Origin: Siphonodentalium dalli
Taxonomy: Eukaryota; Mollusca; Scaphopoda; Gadilida; Siphonodentaliidae
Reading direction: 5' to 3'
Assembly (NCBI GenBank): GCA_032622095.1
Contig: CP136068.1
Location: 136,097,989-136,161,988, forward strand
DNA: 64,000 bases
Shown here: positions 44,984 through 53,017 of the stretch, piece after piece
Layout of the letters: each line of letters opens with the position of its first letter
Numbering within the stretch: position 1 is the first letter of the stretch
Translations under genes and position numbers: made by a program
Notes under the pieces: generated by a model
The model's input: the letters and a program-made list of their open reading frames with translations, nothing else
Database searches by the model: none
What the model was told of the DNA's origin: nothing

Positions 44984-47900
44984 TGACGAGTTTTCGTTTT
45001 GTGTACACCGATCTGAAAGTTTTGGTTTGACACTCACTAATCAATTGATGGTTCTTTTGTCTTTTAATTCTGGAAGGATACTCAACAACAGTTTTGAAAT
45101 TTTCACGATCATTAACACATTGTACCATTGTTTCAAAATTAACTTTTTGACTTGTGCTGTAATCAAGAGTGATACCTTTTACCTTACATTTGGTGTATCT
45201 TCTCCCATCTTTGATGTATTCATATCCGTAGTTCTTTGGCCCAAGTCCAACAAATTTGACAATCTTTGCATCTGGATGTTCGTCGCTCCATTTCCCCAAT
45301 CTTCCTTCGATAGTTTTGATGTTCTTCTTTGATGGATCACTGACATACATACAGCTGTCTGTATCAAAATACAGCACTCTATCTCCAAGTTTTTCTAAAA
45401 CTTTATACAATTGTAATCTTGCATACGCTGTAACAAAAGAAGCAACAACAACATTTGCTGAATGATGAGGTTCAATATTATCTAAGATGTCAACATAATT
45501 TACCAGAATGAATTTGTCACCATCAAGAAGTGTAACATTTTGAACAATTATATTGTTACTAGTAAGCAATTCAAAATAACGTGATGGTTTATCCACATAC
45601 TCTGTTTTTGACATAAGATTTCTTTGTGCATTCTTACCCCATATACAATTAATCATAATTTTAGATATTTGACGTTTTCCTGGATTCTTCTCGATGTTCT
45701 CCAATTTTATACCCTCAGCTGCATAATAATCCTGTACAAACTTTTGTTTCTGTTCTTCTGTCTCAACACCAAATGGATAACCACTACATTCCTGTTTGAT
45801 CTTTAGATGTTTATCGATATAGGATTTGTATATTTCATCTGTCCAATCTGTCCAATGCCAAATTTGGTACACATCAAGTATTTTGTAGCCAACATCCATT
45901 GCTTTGAATAATTCTGGCGTGGTCCACACTCCGGTTATAGCTCGATCTTCTTCTGAATGGTTACATGCCTCGTTCTCATTGATGGCACAAGTGTTGCACA
46001 GAGTAAAAACCATTTTCTTGTTACAATGAATCGGTAGAACTGGAATATACAATTTCGATGGTGGTAAAATTGTACATTTAACAAGCCCCGCATAGTCTCT
46101 AATGTGTTCTTGATCGATCTGCTCTTGGCTCAAAATTTCTGGATGTCCAACAGGGTAGAATTTATATTTGTTGCAAAATGGATACAACGAACACACATCG
46201 ATGAACTTGATTTCTTTTGTGGAATCTTGATCAATTTCCTCGTACAATTTGATGGCATTTGTACGTCCACCAAACAATGCTTCTCTTGGCAAAATGGGGT
46301 CTCGATGTTTGTAGAAAGATTCCATTTGTTGTTTGAATTTCACATCCGATTTCATTCTTTCGTCGATCTGATGCTCCCAAATTGATTCAACTCTGTAACC
46401 AAGACTTTCCAGTTCATCTTTCTTCTGTTGGGTTCTTGTATATAATTCTTCCATGGTGAGCATCGTATAGGGATTCTTGTATTGTCTGTTGTTGTAACAT
46501 TTTGGACATCCATGAAACAGACATCCATTCATCTCAAAAACTGTTCTTGTGGCTTCCTCATATCCATCGACGTAGTGTCCACCAATCTTGATTTCTCCTC
46601 CATTCAAAGCATGCTTGATTGTTATCATACGTGACAATGATATATGTTGAAGCCAACGTATCGCTTTCATGGAATAGTTTTTAGCACATGGGTATCCACC
46701 ATCTGGAATGATTCCAATTGTTTTCTCTGGCATTGAATTCTTCCTCCATGCCAAATTGCAAACTTGTGCCAATGTTATTGACTCAATGAACGGGTCAATC
46801 TGTTCTGTTTCCAATATGTATTTCCTGAATTTTCCACATCCACGGCGAAGAATATCCACGTCTGATTTGCAGTACTTCTCTATCTCTTCTTGGAAGTTGA
46901 ATATCGCATAATTTTCTATTTTCTCATTGTACCATTCAAAGAATTTCTCTCGATTTTCCACGCTCATCATATCTGGTTTGTAGTAATCACAAGCCAAGTA
47001 AGGTCCAATGTAATTTTGAAACTTTGGTGAATTCGCCCAATGTGGAAAGTGTCCTTTTGCCATCTCATTCAGCTGAAAAGTTTGTGGAAATTTTGAAAGC
47101 GGCATCATCAGAAAACTCAGAGAATCAATAACTTTTACGCTGTTGCATTTTAAACTGAGAATTTTGTTTCCATTCATGATCAGTTCTGGTTTATGAATTC
47201 CACTTTGTATGAGTGCTTGAAGTAGAAACTGTGCATCGTATCCCTGAGCATTATGTGCTATTGCAACACATCCTTTGTGATCTTGATGGAATAACCAGTT
47301 TGTGAAGTCTGTTAAAACGTTGTCACCCTTGAATACAAATTCTCTGGAATCCGGTCCGCATGTTTCACATTTTTCTTCGATTGGTTTGCACATGCAATCT
47401 CCACAAGCGGTATGTGCAACACAGAAGTTTGGAATATGAACACCTGTGTCTTGTCTGCATTCAAAGTCAAAGAATACATATGGAATCTTTGCAGGTTTCT
47501 TTTCCGGTGATTCATATTTTGGAATGTAGCACCTGTGATCTGCTTCAACGATTTCTTTGCAATGTTTGCATTTCTTCAACCCCGCACATATATGTCTGTT
47601 TGATTTATTGATGAGAAATTCTTCATCACAAATGTTGCATAGTTGAACCAAATCACATATTTTTCTTTTCTGTTTTCCTTCCGTCTTCAAATGGTTGTCG
47701 AAACAAGATTTACTTCTGAATGATCGTCGACACGTTCTACACTTCACCAAATTTGTGAAATTACACTGTGTCAATGACCAGCATGCACAAACAAATCTGC
47801 ATCGATGATCGCCACGACTTTTGAATCCAATGTCACAGAATTCGCAGTAGTAGCTGGTGCCTAGAAATCCTTTGATTGATGTTATGGTGTCGAAGTGATT

Positions 47901-49019
47901 GTTGTTGTAGTAGATGTGTACACATTTGCTCTCCGAACACATTTCTGCAGGTTCAAATAGAAATCCAGCGCCAGCAAATTCATTGTGAATTTTCACAACA
48001 TATTCTGGATACAATATTTCTTGAATCTTGTGGAACTCATTGATACTGCAAACTGTATCGTGTGGAATACCAGCACGGTTGAGTAGATTTTTTGCTGCAT
48101 CTGTTTGTGCTGTGTATATTGATTGTCTTATTCTTTTCCATTTCTTTGACCAGCACGCAGATCCATCACTATCTGCCTTACACATTCCGACGACAATAGA
48201 TCTTGCCATACACATAACATCATCAGCATTTTCAATCCGGACAATACTTCTTTTCACTTTTGTAAGCTTGTTCTTGTCTGCAAATGGTCCATAATGTAGT
48301 GAGTGTCGTGTACCACCTTCCGGAATATCTGTAACGAAGATTTCGAAATTGAGTGCACCGTCATGAATTGTAAAGTCTGCATTTGATTGAACCACATTTT
48401 GAATATTATCCATGAGTGTCTCACCATTCAATTCACTGGCTTTTGTGAATGGAATGAAAATGTTCATATCAAGTCCTGGATGATTTATCGTAACTCTGAT
48501 TCTTGTCTTCTCATTTGCTGAACATTTCTGTTTCAATTCTTCTGTCAACTTCTCAAATATCTCTGGAATGTTTTCGATTGGATCTGTAAATTTCTCGAAT
48601 TTCACACCAAATTGTCGTGATGCTGATTTAAATTTTCTGGAAAATTTCTCCGAGTTCAGCTCCATTTTGAAATATTTTGTTGGATTGAACACAACACGCT
48701 CTCTAGCCAGACTTCTCTTTCTCTTCCCACCAATTTCTCTATTCTGTCTTCGACCGCGTCCAATCTGACCATCACTAGAACTTTCTTCACTTTCGCCTCC
48801 ATCAGTTTCCATATCGCTCTCTTCACTTTCTGCCTCATCAGTTTCCATATCGCTCTCTTCACTTTCTGCCTCATCAGTTTCCATATCGCTCTCTTCACTT
48901 TCTGCCTCATCAGTTTCCATTTCGCTCTCTTCAATAACTGCAGGCCTTGGTCTTTTTCTAACAATATCTTCTTCGCTGGCGGAGTCGTCTGAAACAGGTC
49001 TTTTGATTCTCTTAAACAT
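44946..49019 (-). CDS. Protein-primed DNA polymerase B
   Basis: 1357 residues. N-terminus with basic patches (KRIKRP, RKRPRP) and four 12-residue acidic repeats (SDMETDEAESEE type). A Cys/His-rich region at about 390-500. Exonuclease motifs FFDFEC (518/520), HNAQGYD (590-595), YCKSD (716-720). An insert with NGCLFHGCPKCY (831-842), the endonuclease-like block common in Polinton polymerases. Polymerase motifs: DVCSLYP (941), KIMINCIWGK (1120-1129), DTDS (1219-1222). All key residues are present, so it is predicted active in replicating the element from its ends. Start ATG 49017-49019 lies in the 198-bp palindrome. Confidence 0.93.
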   Translation of the reverse strand: MFKRIKRPVSDDSASEEDIVRKRPRPAVIEESEMETDEAESEESDMETDEAESEESDMETDEAESEESDMETDGGESEESSSDGQIGRGRRQNREIGGKRKRSLARERVVFNPTKYFKMELNSEKFSRKFKSASRQFGVKFEKFTDPIENIPEIFEKLTEELKQKCSANEKTRIRVTINHPGLDMNIFIPFTKASELNGETLMDNIQNVVQSNADFTIHDGALNFEIFVTDIPEGGTRHSLHYGPFADKNKLTKVKRSIVRIENADDVMCMARSIVVGMCKADSDGSACWSKKWKRIRQSIYTAQTDAAKNLLNRAGIPHDTVCSINEFHKIQEILYPEYVVKIHNEFAGAGFLFEPAEMCSESKCVHIYYNNNHFDTITSIKGFLGTSYYCEFCDIGFKSRGDHRCRFVCACWSLTQCNFTNLVKCRTCRRSFRSKSCFDNHLKTEGKQKRKICDLVQLCNICDEEFLINKSNRHICAGLKKCKHCKEIVEADHRCYIPKYESPEKKPAKIPYVFFDFECRQDTGVHIPNFCVAHTACGDCMCKPIEEKCETCGPDSREFVFKGDNVLTDFTNWLFHQDHKGCVAIAHNAQGYDAQFLLQALIQSGIHKPELIMNGNKILSLKCNSVKVIDSLSFLMMPLSKFPQTFQLNEMAKGHFPHWANSPKFQNYIGPYLACDYYKPDMMSVENREKFFEWYNEKIENYAIFNFQEEIEKYCKSDVDILRRGCGKFRKYILETEQIDPFIESITLAQVCNLAWRKNSMPEKTIGIIPDGGYPCAKNYSMKAIRWLQHISLSRMITIKHALNGGEIKIGGHYVDGYEEATRTVFEMNGCLFHGCPKCYNNRQYKNPYTMLTMEELYTRTQQKKDELESLGYRVESIWEHQIDERMKSDVKFKQQMESFYKHRDPILPREALFGGRTNAIKLYEEIDQDSTKEIKFIDVCSLYPFCNKYKFYPVGHPEILSQEQIDQEHIRDYAGLVKCTILPPSKLYIPVLPIHCNKKMVFTLCNTCAINENEACNHSEEDRAITGVWTTPELFKAMDVGYKILDVYQIWHWTDWTDEIYKSYIDKHLKIKQECSGYPFGVETEEQKQKFVQDYYAAEGIKLENIEKNPGKRQISKIMINCIWGKNAQRNLMSKTEYVDKPSRYFELLTSNNIIVQNVTLLDGDKFILVNYVDILDNIEPHHSANVVVASFVTAYARLQLYKVLEKLGDRVLYFDTDSCMYVSDPSKKNIKTIEGRLGKWSDEHPDAKIVKFVGLGPKNYGYEYIKDGRRYTKCKVKGITLDYSTSQKVNFETMVQCVNDRENFKTVVEYPSRIKRQKNHQLISECQTKTFRSVYTKRKLVNGIHTYPYGWRC
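48785..48926 (-). repeat. 36-bp tandem repeats in the PolB N-terminus
   Basis: Three exact and one altered 36-bp units on the minus strand coding acidic 12-mers (MET-DEAESEE). They start exactly where the palindromic duplication ends, so the zinc-knuckle partner lacks them. Probably a flexible acidic tail, length-variable by slippage. Confidence 0.85.
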
Positions 49020-49334
49020 TTTTGTCTTGAGTTTTTGTCAGCAAAAAATATTGCGACTGGCTTCTTCGGAGTTGAAGTGTAAAGTGTATAATTACACAAT
49101 TTTACACTTGCTTTTATAGCATTTTTCATCGTGACTGCTATAAAAGCAGGTGTTAAAATTGTGTAATTATACACTTTACACTTCAACTCCGAAGAAGCCA
49201 GTCGCAATATTTTTTGCTGACAAAAACTCAAGACAAAAATGTTTAAGAGAATCAAAAGACCTGTTTCAGACGACTCCGCCAGCGAAGAAGATATTGTTAG
49301 AAAAAGACCAAGGCCTGCAGTTATTGAAGAGAGC
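48924..49334. promoter_or_regulatory. Palindromic bidirectional promoter and leader of PolB and zinc-knuckle gene
   Basis: Left arm 48924-49121 and right arm 49136-49334 are reverse complements with only one extra base and one substitution visible, around a 14-base loop. Each arm contains a TATAAAAGC box about 95-100 bases before the ATG (minus strand 49112-49120, plus strand 49138-49146), the 5' leader and the first 32 codons of a gene. It therefore drives two divergent genes from identical sequence. Confidence 0.85.
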
Positions 49335-49814
49335 TATATTGAGCTGCATAAAGAAGAATCTACACTACTACAGACTAGAAAAATTCAAGATAATCTTGTC
49401 GAATTGAGACAGATCTCTACTGATTTGTTTAAATTTTGTAACAAAATGCAATGGCAAGAGAAAAAAGAGAAAAACAAAGCTGATAAAAATTGGAAACCAC
49501 CATATGGTTACTGTTACAAATGCGGACAAGACTCCCATTGGTCCTTCCAATGTAAAACAGATTTCGACGACAAAAAAAATGTGAAAACTATACAAAAAAG
49601 GTTACAAGCAGTAACAATACAAGAACAAAATGCAGTTATAAAAACTGAAGAGATGTCTACAACATCAGATGTTTTCAAACAACCCCGACCTGTTGATCCT
49701 ACGAATGATTCACAGAACAAATCTGAAGATAAGCATCCAGATTTTGAAAATTCCAAGAAAACTTCCAAGAAAAAGAAGCTGAGACAATTCTACATTCCAA
49801 AAACAGATAAATGA
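49239..49814 (+). CDS. Zinc-knuckle accessory protein sharing the PolB leader
   Basis: 191 residues. Residues 1-32 are identical to PolB (starts MFKRIKRPVSDD), carrying two basic patches that could be nuclear signals. The rest is unrelated: a coiled, charged segment, then a CCHC zinc knuckle (Cys92, Cys95, His100, Cys105 in CYKCGQDSHW...C), then a disordered tail ending KKTSKKKKLRQF. Such knuckles bind single-stranded nucleic acid. It is transcribed away from PolB by the mirrored promoter and followed by AATAAA at 49846-49851, so it has a conventional polyadenylation signal. Function unknown. Confidence 0.75.
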   Translation: MFKRIKRPVSDDSASEEDIVRKRPRPAVIEESYIELHKEESTLLQTRKIQDNLVELRQISTDLFKFCNKMQWQEKKEKNKADKNWKPPYGYCYKCGQDSHWSFQCKTDFDDKKNVKTIQKRLQAVTIQEQNAVIKTEEMSTTSDVFKQPRPVDPTNDSQNKSEDKHPDFENSKKTSKKKKLRQFYIPKTDK

Positions 49815-49845
49815 ATCGATACAAACATTTGAAAATTATATTGTG

Positions 49846-49851
49846 AATAAA
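49846..49851 (+). terminator. Polyadenylation signal of the zinc-knuckle gene
   Basis: AATAAA 31 bases after the TGA stop, in a block (49840-49945) closely resembling 51303-51403. It faces the histone-type stem-loop of the convergent gene 75 bases on. Confidence 0.65.
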
Positions 49852-49925
49852 TTATGAATTGAACAATCGTGTTTTGTTTTGTTTTTTTCAGCTATGAAAG
49901 AGTAACCTTTTTGGGGAATGTGGGT

Positions 49926-49941
49926 GGCCCTGAAAAGGGCC
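49926..49941 (-). terminator. Histone-type 3' stem-loop of the 116-aa gene
   Basis: On the minus strand it reads AAACGGCCCTTTTCAGGGCC followed by ACCCA: 6-bp stem, TTTC loop, A-rich 5' flank and ACCCA 3' flank, matching the consensus of replication-dependent histone mRNAs. It lies 18 bases after the stop codon of the gene at 49960..50310. Confidence 0.85.
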
Positions 49942-49959
49942 GTTTTTCTTTTCCAGAAT

Positions 49960-50310
49960 TCATAAAAATTCTGCCAAATCAGGATATATCCCGTTGGGAT
50001 TAATTGTCACAGACCAAGTAGGGTTTGATCTGTGCGCCGCAGCAGCCTGAGCGAAGCTGTCAATTGCTGCATTGCACAGATCTTTCTTCGAGATCTGTGA
50101 CAAGATCTCCACGAGATCAAGATTGCTTGGTTCTTGATCACATACTTCAGCCGATGGTCGTCGCCGAGCCAGAAAATCTGTTAACATCTGTTTCTGCACC
50201 ACCTTTTGTTCAGGAGAATCCTGCCATTTCCTATAGGTTCTGATTTTCGTCTCCTCTGACGAATCTCTCTTCCTCCATAGCTTCTTGAAAAATTTCTTTA
50301 GAGACGGCAT
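49960..50310 (-). CDS. Accessory protein, 116 aa, unknown (cassette 1, left gene)
   Basis: Starts MPSLKKFFKKLWRKRDSS, a basic amphipathic helix that could contact membranes or nucleic acid. The middle is polar, with LVEILSQISKKDLCNAAIDS. Ends NGIYPDLAEFL. No known domain. Transcribed from the left inverted arm of the 50336..50929 intergenic region and ended by a histone-type stem-loop. Its position equals that of the gene at 51422..51910, but the proteins show no similarity I can see. Confidence 0.65.
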   Translation of the reverse strand: MPSLKKFFKKLWRKRDSSEETKIRTYRKWQDSPEQKVVQKQMLTDFLARRRPSAEVCDQEPSNLDLVEILSQISKKDLCNAAIDSFAQAAAAHRSNPTWSVTINPNGIYPDLAEFL

Positions 50311-50335
50311 AATGAATGAAGTTCACTGAAAAAGT

Positions 50336-50929
50336 GAAAATATTTTTATACATTTGACACGGGCGGTAGAGAAATCACATGTCGCATTGACGTTAAAATT
50401 GACAAATGTTTCCTGGCGTTGTGTTTTTTCAGAGACGGATCAGCATTCATATTTTTCTTGATCATTATTGCATAGCGATCAAACAAATGTTTTTTATTTC
50501 GTTAGATCATTATCTATTATTTGGTACACATGATTGATATATTTGTTACCTCGTTAGGAAAATATGGAATGTTTTTCTAGTTTTGTTTTTGGAGATGTAC
50601 ATATTTTATACATAAAACTGAACACAAGAAAACATACTGAACATTTTTCTTCATCATTACAATCGATAACTTTACTTGGTCATCGTTTATGAACGAAGAT
50701 GAATTCATATGTTAAAACATCTTAATTAATTGCATATACTATCATGAATTTAATCTATAACATATCGAAATAGTGAAAACTACAGATAATGCACTGTAAA
50801 GAAACACAACGTCAGGAAGCATTTGTCATTTTTAACGTCAATGCGACATGTGCTTTCTCTACCACCCGCGCAATCGTAATATATGTTCAAACACGGCCGT
50901 GAACAATTTTTATTCTGCATTCAAAGATG
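50336..50929. promoter_or_regulatory. Bidirectional promoter region, cassette 1
   Basis: Intergenic region between divergent genes, nearly identical to 51947..52536. It carries inverted arms 50360-50423 and 50805-50878 (left starts CGGGCGGTAGAGAAA, right ends TTTCTCTACCACCCG), about 50 bases from each ATG. These are likely the two core promoters. The centre is AT-rich. TTCTGCATTCAAAG precedes the right ATG and is kept in both cassettes. Confidence 0.7.
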
Positions 50930-51115
50930 TCCGAAACACCCGAACCGTTGATGTCTATACTAAGAGGAACGATAGGGCTAACACCCCAGATAATGCGGGG
51001 CGAACACGCAAAAGAAGTAACCGCCAGTGCAAAACTGGTTATGCAAATATGCAAAAAACAACAGAGTTGGAACAAAAGCAAAAGTCTCAAAAGAAAATCG
51101 TGGCGTGAACTTTGA
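50927..51115 (+). CDS. Accessory protein, 62 aa, unknown (cassette 1, right gene)
   Basis: Short ORF beginning MSETPEPLMSILRGTIGL, ending in a Lys/Arg/Ser-rich tail (SKSLKRKSWREL). I accept it because its ATG sits in exactly the same context (ATTCAAAGATG) as the larger gene at 52534 and because it is followed 13 bases later by a histone-type stem-loop. No known domain. It could be a small nuclear or nucleic-acid-binding peptide. Confidence 0.6.
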   Translation: MSETPEPLMSILRGTIGLTPQIMRGEHAKEVTASAKLVMQICKKQQSWNKSKSLKRKSWREL

Positions 51116-51128
51116 TGCCATACAAAAC

Positions 51129-51172
51129 GGCCCTTTTCAGGGCCAAAAACAAAAACGGTCCTTTTCAGGACC
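51129..51172 (+). terminator. Two tandem histone-type 3' stem-loops after the 62-aa gene
   Basis: GGCCCTTTTCAGGGCC at 51129-51144 and GGTCCTTTTCAGGACC at 51157-51172. The second differs by C-to-T and G-to-A at paired positions, so the stem is preserved. It is followed by AACCAATTTTTTC and AAAAAGAAAAAC, which resembles a purine-rich histone downstream element. A back-up AATAAA lies at 51309-51314. Confidence 0.85.
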
Positions 51173-51383
51173 AACCAATTTTTTCAAAAAGAAAAACTTT
51201 TAGCATTGCTTAATAACTAATAATGTTCTTTGTACCCTATGTTTTGTTTTGAAAAAATCACGCCACGAATAATTTAAAACAAAATATACTTGCAAATATT
51301 TGTTGTTGAATAAAATATAAATTGAACAATCGTGTTTTTGATTTTTTCAGCAATGAAAGAGTAACCTTTTGGGAAATGTGTGT
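51173..51383. other. Spacer between cassette 1 and cassette 2
   Basis: AT-rich. 51303-51403 resembles 49840-49945, including AATAAA, ATTGAACAATCGTGTTTT and ATGAAAGAGTAACC, so the duplicated unit includes this 3' module. Confidence 0.65.
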
Positions 51384-51399
51384 GGCCCTGAAAAGGGCC
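51384..51399 (-). terminator. Histone-type 3' stem-loop of the 162-aa gene
   Basis: The minus strand reads AAAACGGCCCTTTTCAGGGC-C then ACACACATTT. Identical stem-loop to the other copies, 22 bases after the TAA of the gene at 51422..51910. Confidence 0.85.
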
Positions 51400-51421
51400 G
51401 TTTTAAAATTATCATCTGACT

Positions 51422-51910
51422 TTAACATCGTTTTGTGTTTTTCTTATATCTTGACATATCTTTCCCATGAGAACCAATAGCTTTTGCGAATTCATCACTT
51501 TTCTCTGTATCTTTAGATTCTTTACAAGGAAGACGAAATCTGACTTTTGTCTCAGTAGAAGGCTTCATGATACTTTTAGGTTCTTTTTCTTTCGCCGATA
51601 ATATTTTTTCTTTTTTGATCTGTTTCTGTTCTTTCGATCTCTGAACATCATGAACCCTGATTGGTATATCTATCTCTTCTGCAACGAAACGAAGATTCAC
51701 TTTTACTTCTTGATGCGTTACTTGTGTTTTCACGTCAATATCCCTGCGAAGACATCTCAGTTCATCTAAAATCGCTTTTAAAATGAGTGTATCTCCACCT
51801 ATAGTCATTGTCGTATTAGCTTGGCCTGTTGACTGTGGTGCCGCATATGTATTCTGTACAACAGGATTACTGTATATCTCACTCTGAAGAAATTCTGTTA
51901 ACGGATCCAT
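51422..51910 (-). CDS. Accessory protein, 162 aa, unknown (cassette 2, left gene)
   Basis: Start chosen at ATG 51908-51910 (MDPLTEFLQSEIYS); an upstream in-frame extension would run into the duplicated promoter. N-terminal half: polar, then a predicted helix (LILKAILDELRCLRRDIDV). C-terminal half: lysine-rich and disordered, with SIMKPSTETKVRFRLP, which contains KVRF, a match to the protein phosphatase 1 docking consensus. Ends KKNTKRC. No known domain. Same place in the cassette as the 116-aa gene but different sequence. Confidence 0.65.
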   Translation of the reverse strand: MDPLTEFLQSEIYSNPVVQNTYAAPQSTGQANTTMTIGGDTLILKAILDELRCLRRDIDVKTQVTHQEVKVNLRFVAEEIDIPIRVHDVQRSKEQKQIKKEKILSAKEKEPKSIMKPSTETKVRFRLPCKESKDTEKSDEFAKAIGSHGKDMSRYKKNTKRC

Positions 51911-51946
51911 CTTTGATAGCAATGCAATGTAACGTTGATCAAATTC

Positions 51947-52536
51947 GAAAATATTTTTATACATTTGACACGGGCGTCAATGAAATCACATGTCGCATTG
52001 ACGTTAAAATTGACAAATGTTTCCTGGCGTTGTGTTTTTTCAGAGACGGATCAGCATTCATATTTTTCTTGATCATTATTGCATAGCGATCAAACAAATG
52101 TTTTTTATTTCGTTAGATCATTATCTATTATTTGGTACACATGATTGATATATTTGTTGCCTCGTTAGGCAAATATGGAATGTTTTTCTAGTTTTTGGTT
52201 TTGGAAATGTACATATTTTATACATAAAACTGAACACAAGAAAACATACTGAACATTTTTCTTCATCATTACAATTGATAACTTTACTTGGTCATCGTTT
52301 ATGAACGAAGATGAATTCATATGTTAAAATATCTTAATTAATTGCATATACTATCATGAATTTAATCTATATCATATCGAAATGGTGAAACTAACAGATA
52401 ATGCACTGAAAAGAAACACAACGTCAGGGAGCATTTGTCATTTTAACGTCAAAGTATTATGTGCTTTCTCTACCGCCCGCGCAATCGTGATATATGTTCA
52501 AGACGGATCTTCAGACTTATTCTACATTCAAAGATG
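51947..52536. promoter_or_regulatory. Bidirectional promoter region, cassette 2
   Basis: Near-identical to 50336..50929 apart from scattered substitutions and small indels. The inverted arms (CGGGCG...GTTGTG on the left; CACAACGTCAG...CGCCCG on the right) lie about 60 bases from the left ATG and about 45 from the right ATG. It drives the 162-aa and 154-aa genes. Confidence 0.7.
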
Positions 52537-52998
52537 ACTGCTGTAAACATAACAGATCTTGACGAGATAATGGCCGGTGGGGTATACTGTAAAGCAGTGT
52601 ACGGTGAAGAAATATCGCTGTTTTGGAGGGCACTCAGCCTCGGGGTTTACGGGACGACCGATGGATGGATGATTCTGAGAGATGCGGCAGTTGACCTGTA
52701 CTACGCAGAGAGTGACGAACTTGGTGCGTCGGCACAAGATTTACGGCGCACACCACTTTTGGCTGAATCAAGATTGATGGTTGAATTAGCGGCGACTGTT
52801 ATACAGCGACCTATCGTCATGTTTGATGCTACCAAAGGCGGCTACAAATCAACACCAAGATTCAAGTCATCAATAACTCTAGTGTGGATCCCACACGTTT
52901 GCCACGAGCATTATTGTGAATGCGAAATATGGATGAGGCGAGGAGACAAATCAATTGAAGTTTTGGCGAACAAAGAAGTTCAATGTGGCGGATTCTAA
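52534..52998 (+). CDS. OTU-like protein, probable pseudoenzyme (cassette 2, right gene)
   Basis: 154 residues from the ATG at 52534. SLFWRALSLGVYGTTDGWMI followed by LRDAAVDLYY, then RLMVELAATVIQRPIVMFDA, and HEHY near residue 126 follow the order of OTU cysteine proteases/deubiquitinases (C-LFRALS..LYG, LR..V, LA..L..PI.V, HY). The position expected for the catalytic cysteine is Ser28 and one residue is inserted after LF, so catalysis is doubtful. It might bind ubiquitin or act as a decoy. It ends in a histone-type stem-loop 19 bases after TAA. Confidence 0.6.
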   Translation: MTAVNITDLDEIMAGGVYCKAVYGEEISLFWRALSLGVYGTTDGWMILRDAAVDLYYAESDELGASAQDLRRTPLLAESRLMVELAATVIQRPIVMFDATKGGYKSTPRFKSSITLVWIPHVCHEHYCECEIWMRRGDKSIEVLANKEVQCGGF

Positions 52999-53017
52999 AC
53001 TATAACAAAAATAAAAC

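Noticed and set aside
44973-48294. Plus-strand open frames opposite PolB
   Set aside because: Short antisense shadows of a long intact gene.
49926-49941. GGCCCTGAAAAGGGCC read on the plus strand as a GAAA-tetraloop hairpin or bacterial-type terminator
   Set aside because: In all copies the sense strand relative to the upstream gene carries the TTTC loop with histone-like flanks, and the context is eukaryotic.
50887-51174. Minus-strand frame across the 62-aa gene and its stem-loops
   Set aside because: Spans the promoter, the stem-loops and no start context. Judged a shadow.
53010-53015. AATAAA before the stem-loop of the OTU-like gene
   Set aside because: Lies within an A-rich flank directly before the stem, is not kept in the other three genes, and is more likely part of the A-rich 5' flank of the stem-loop.
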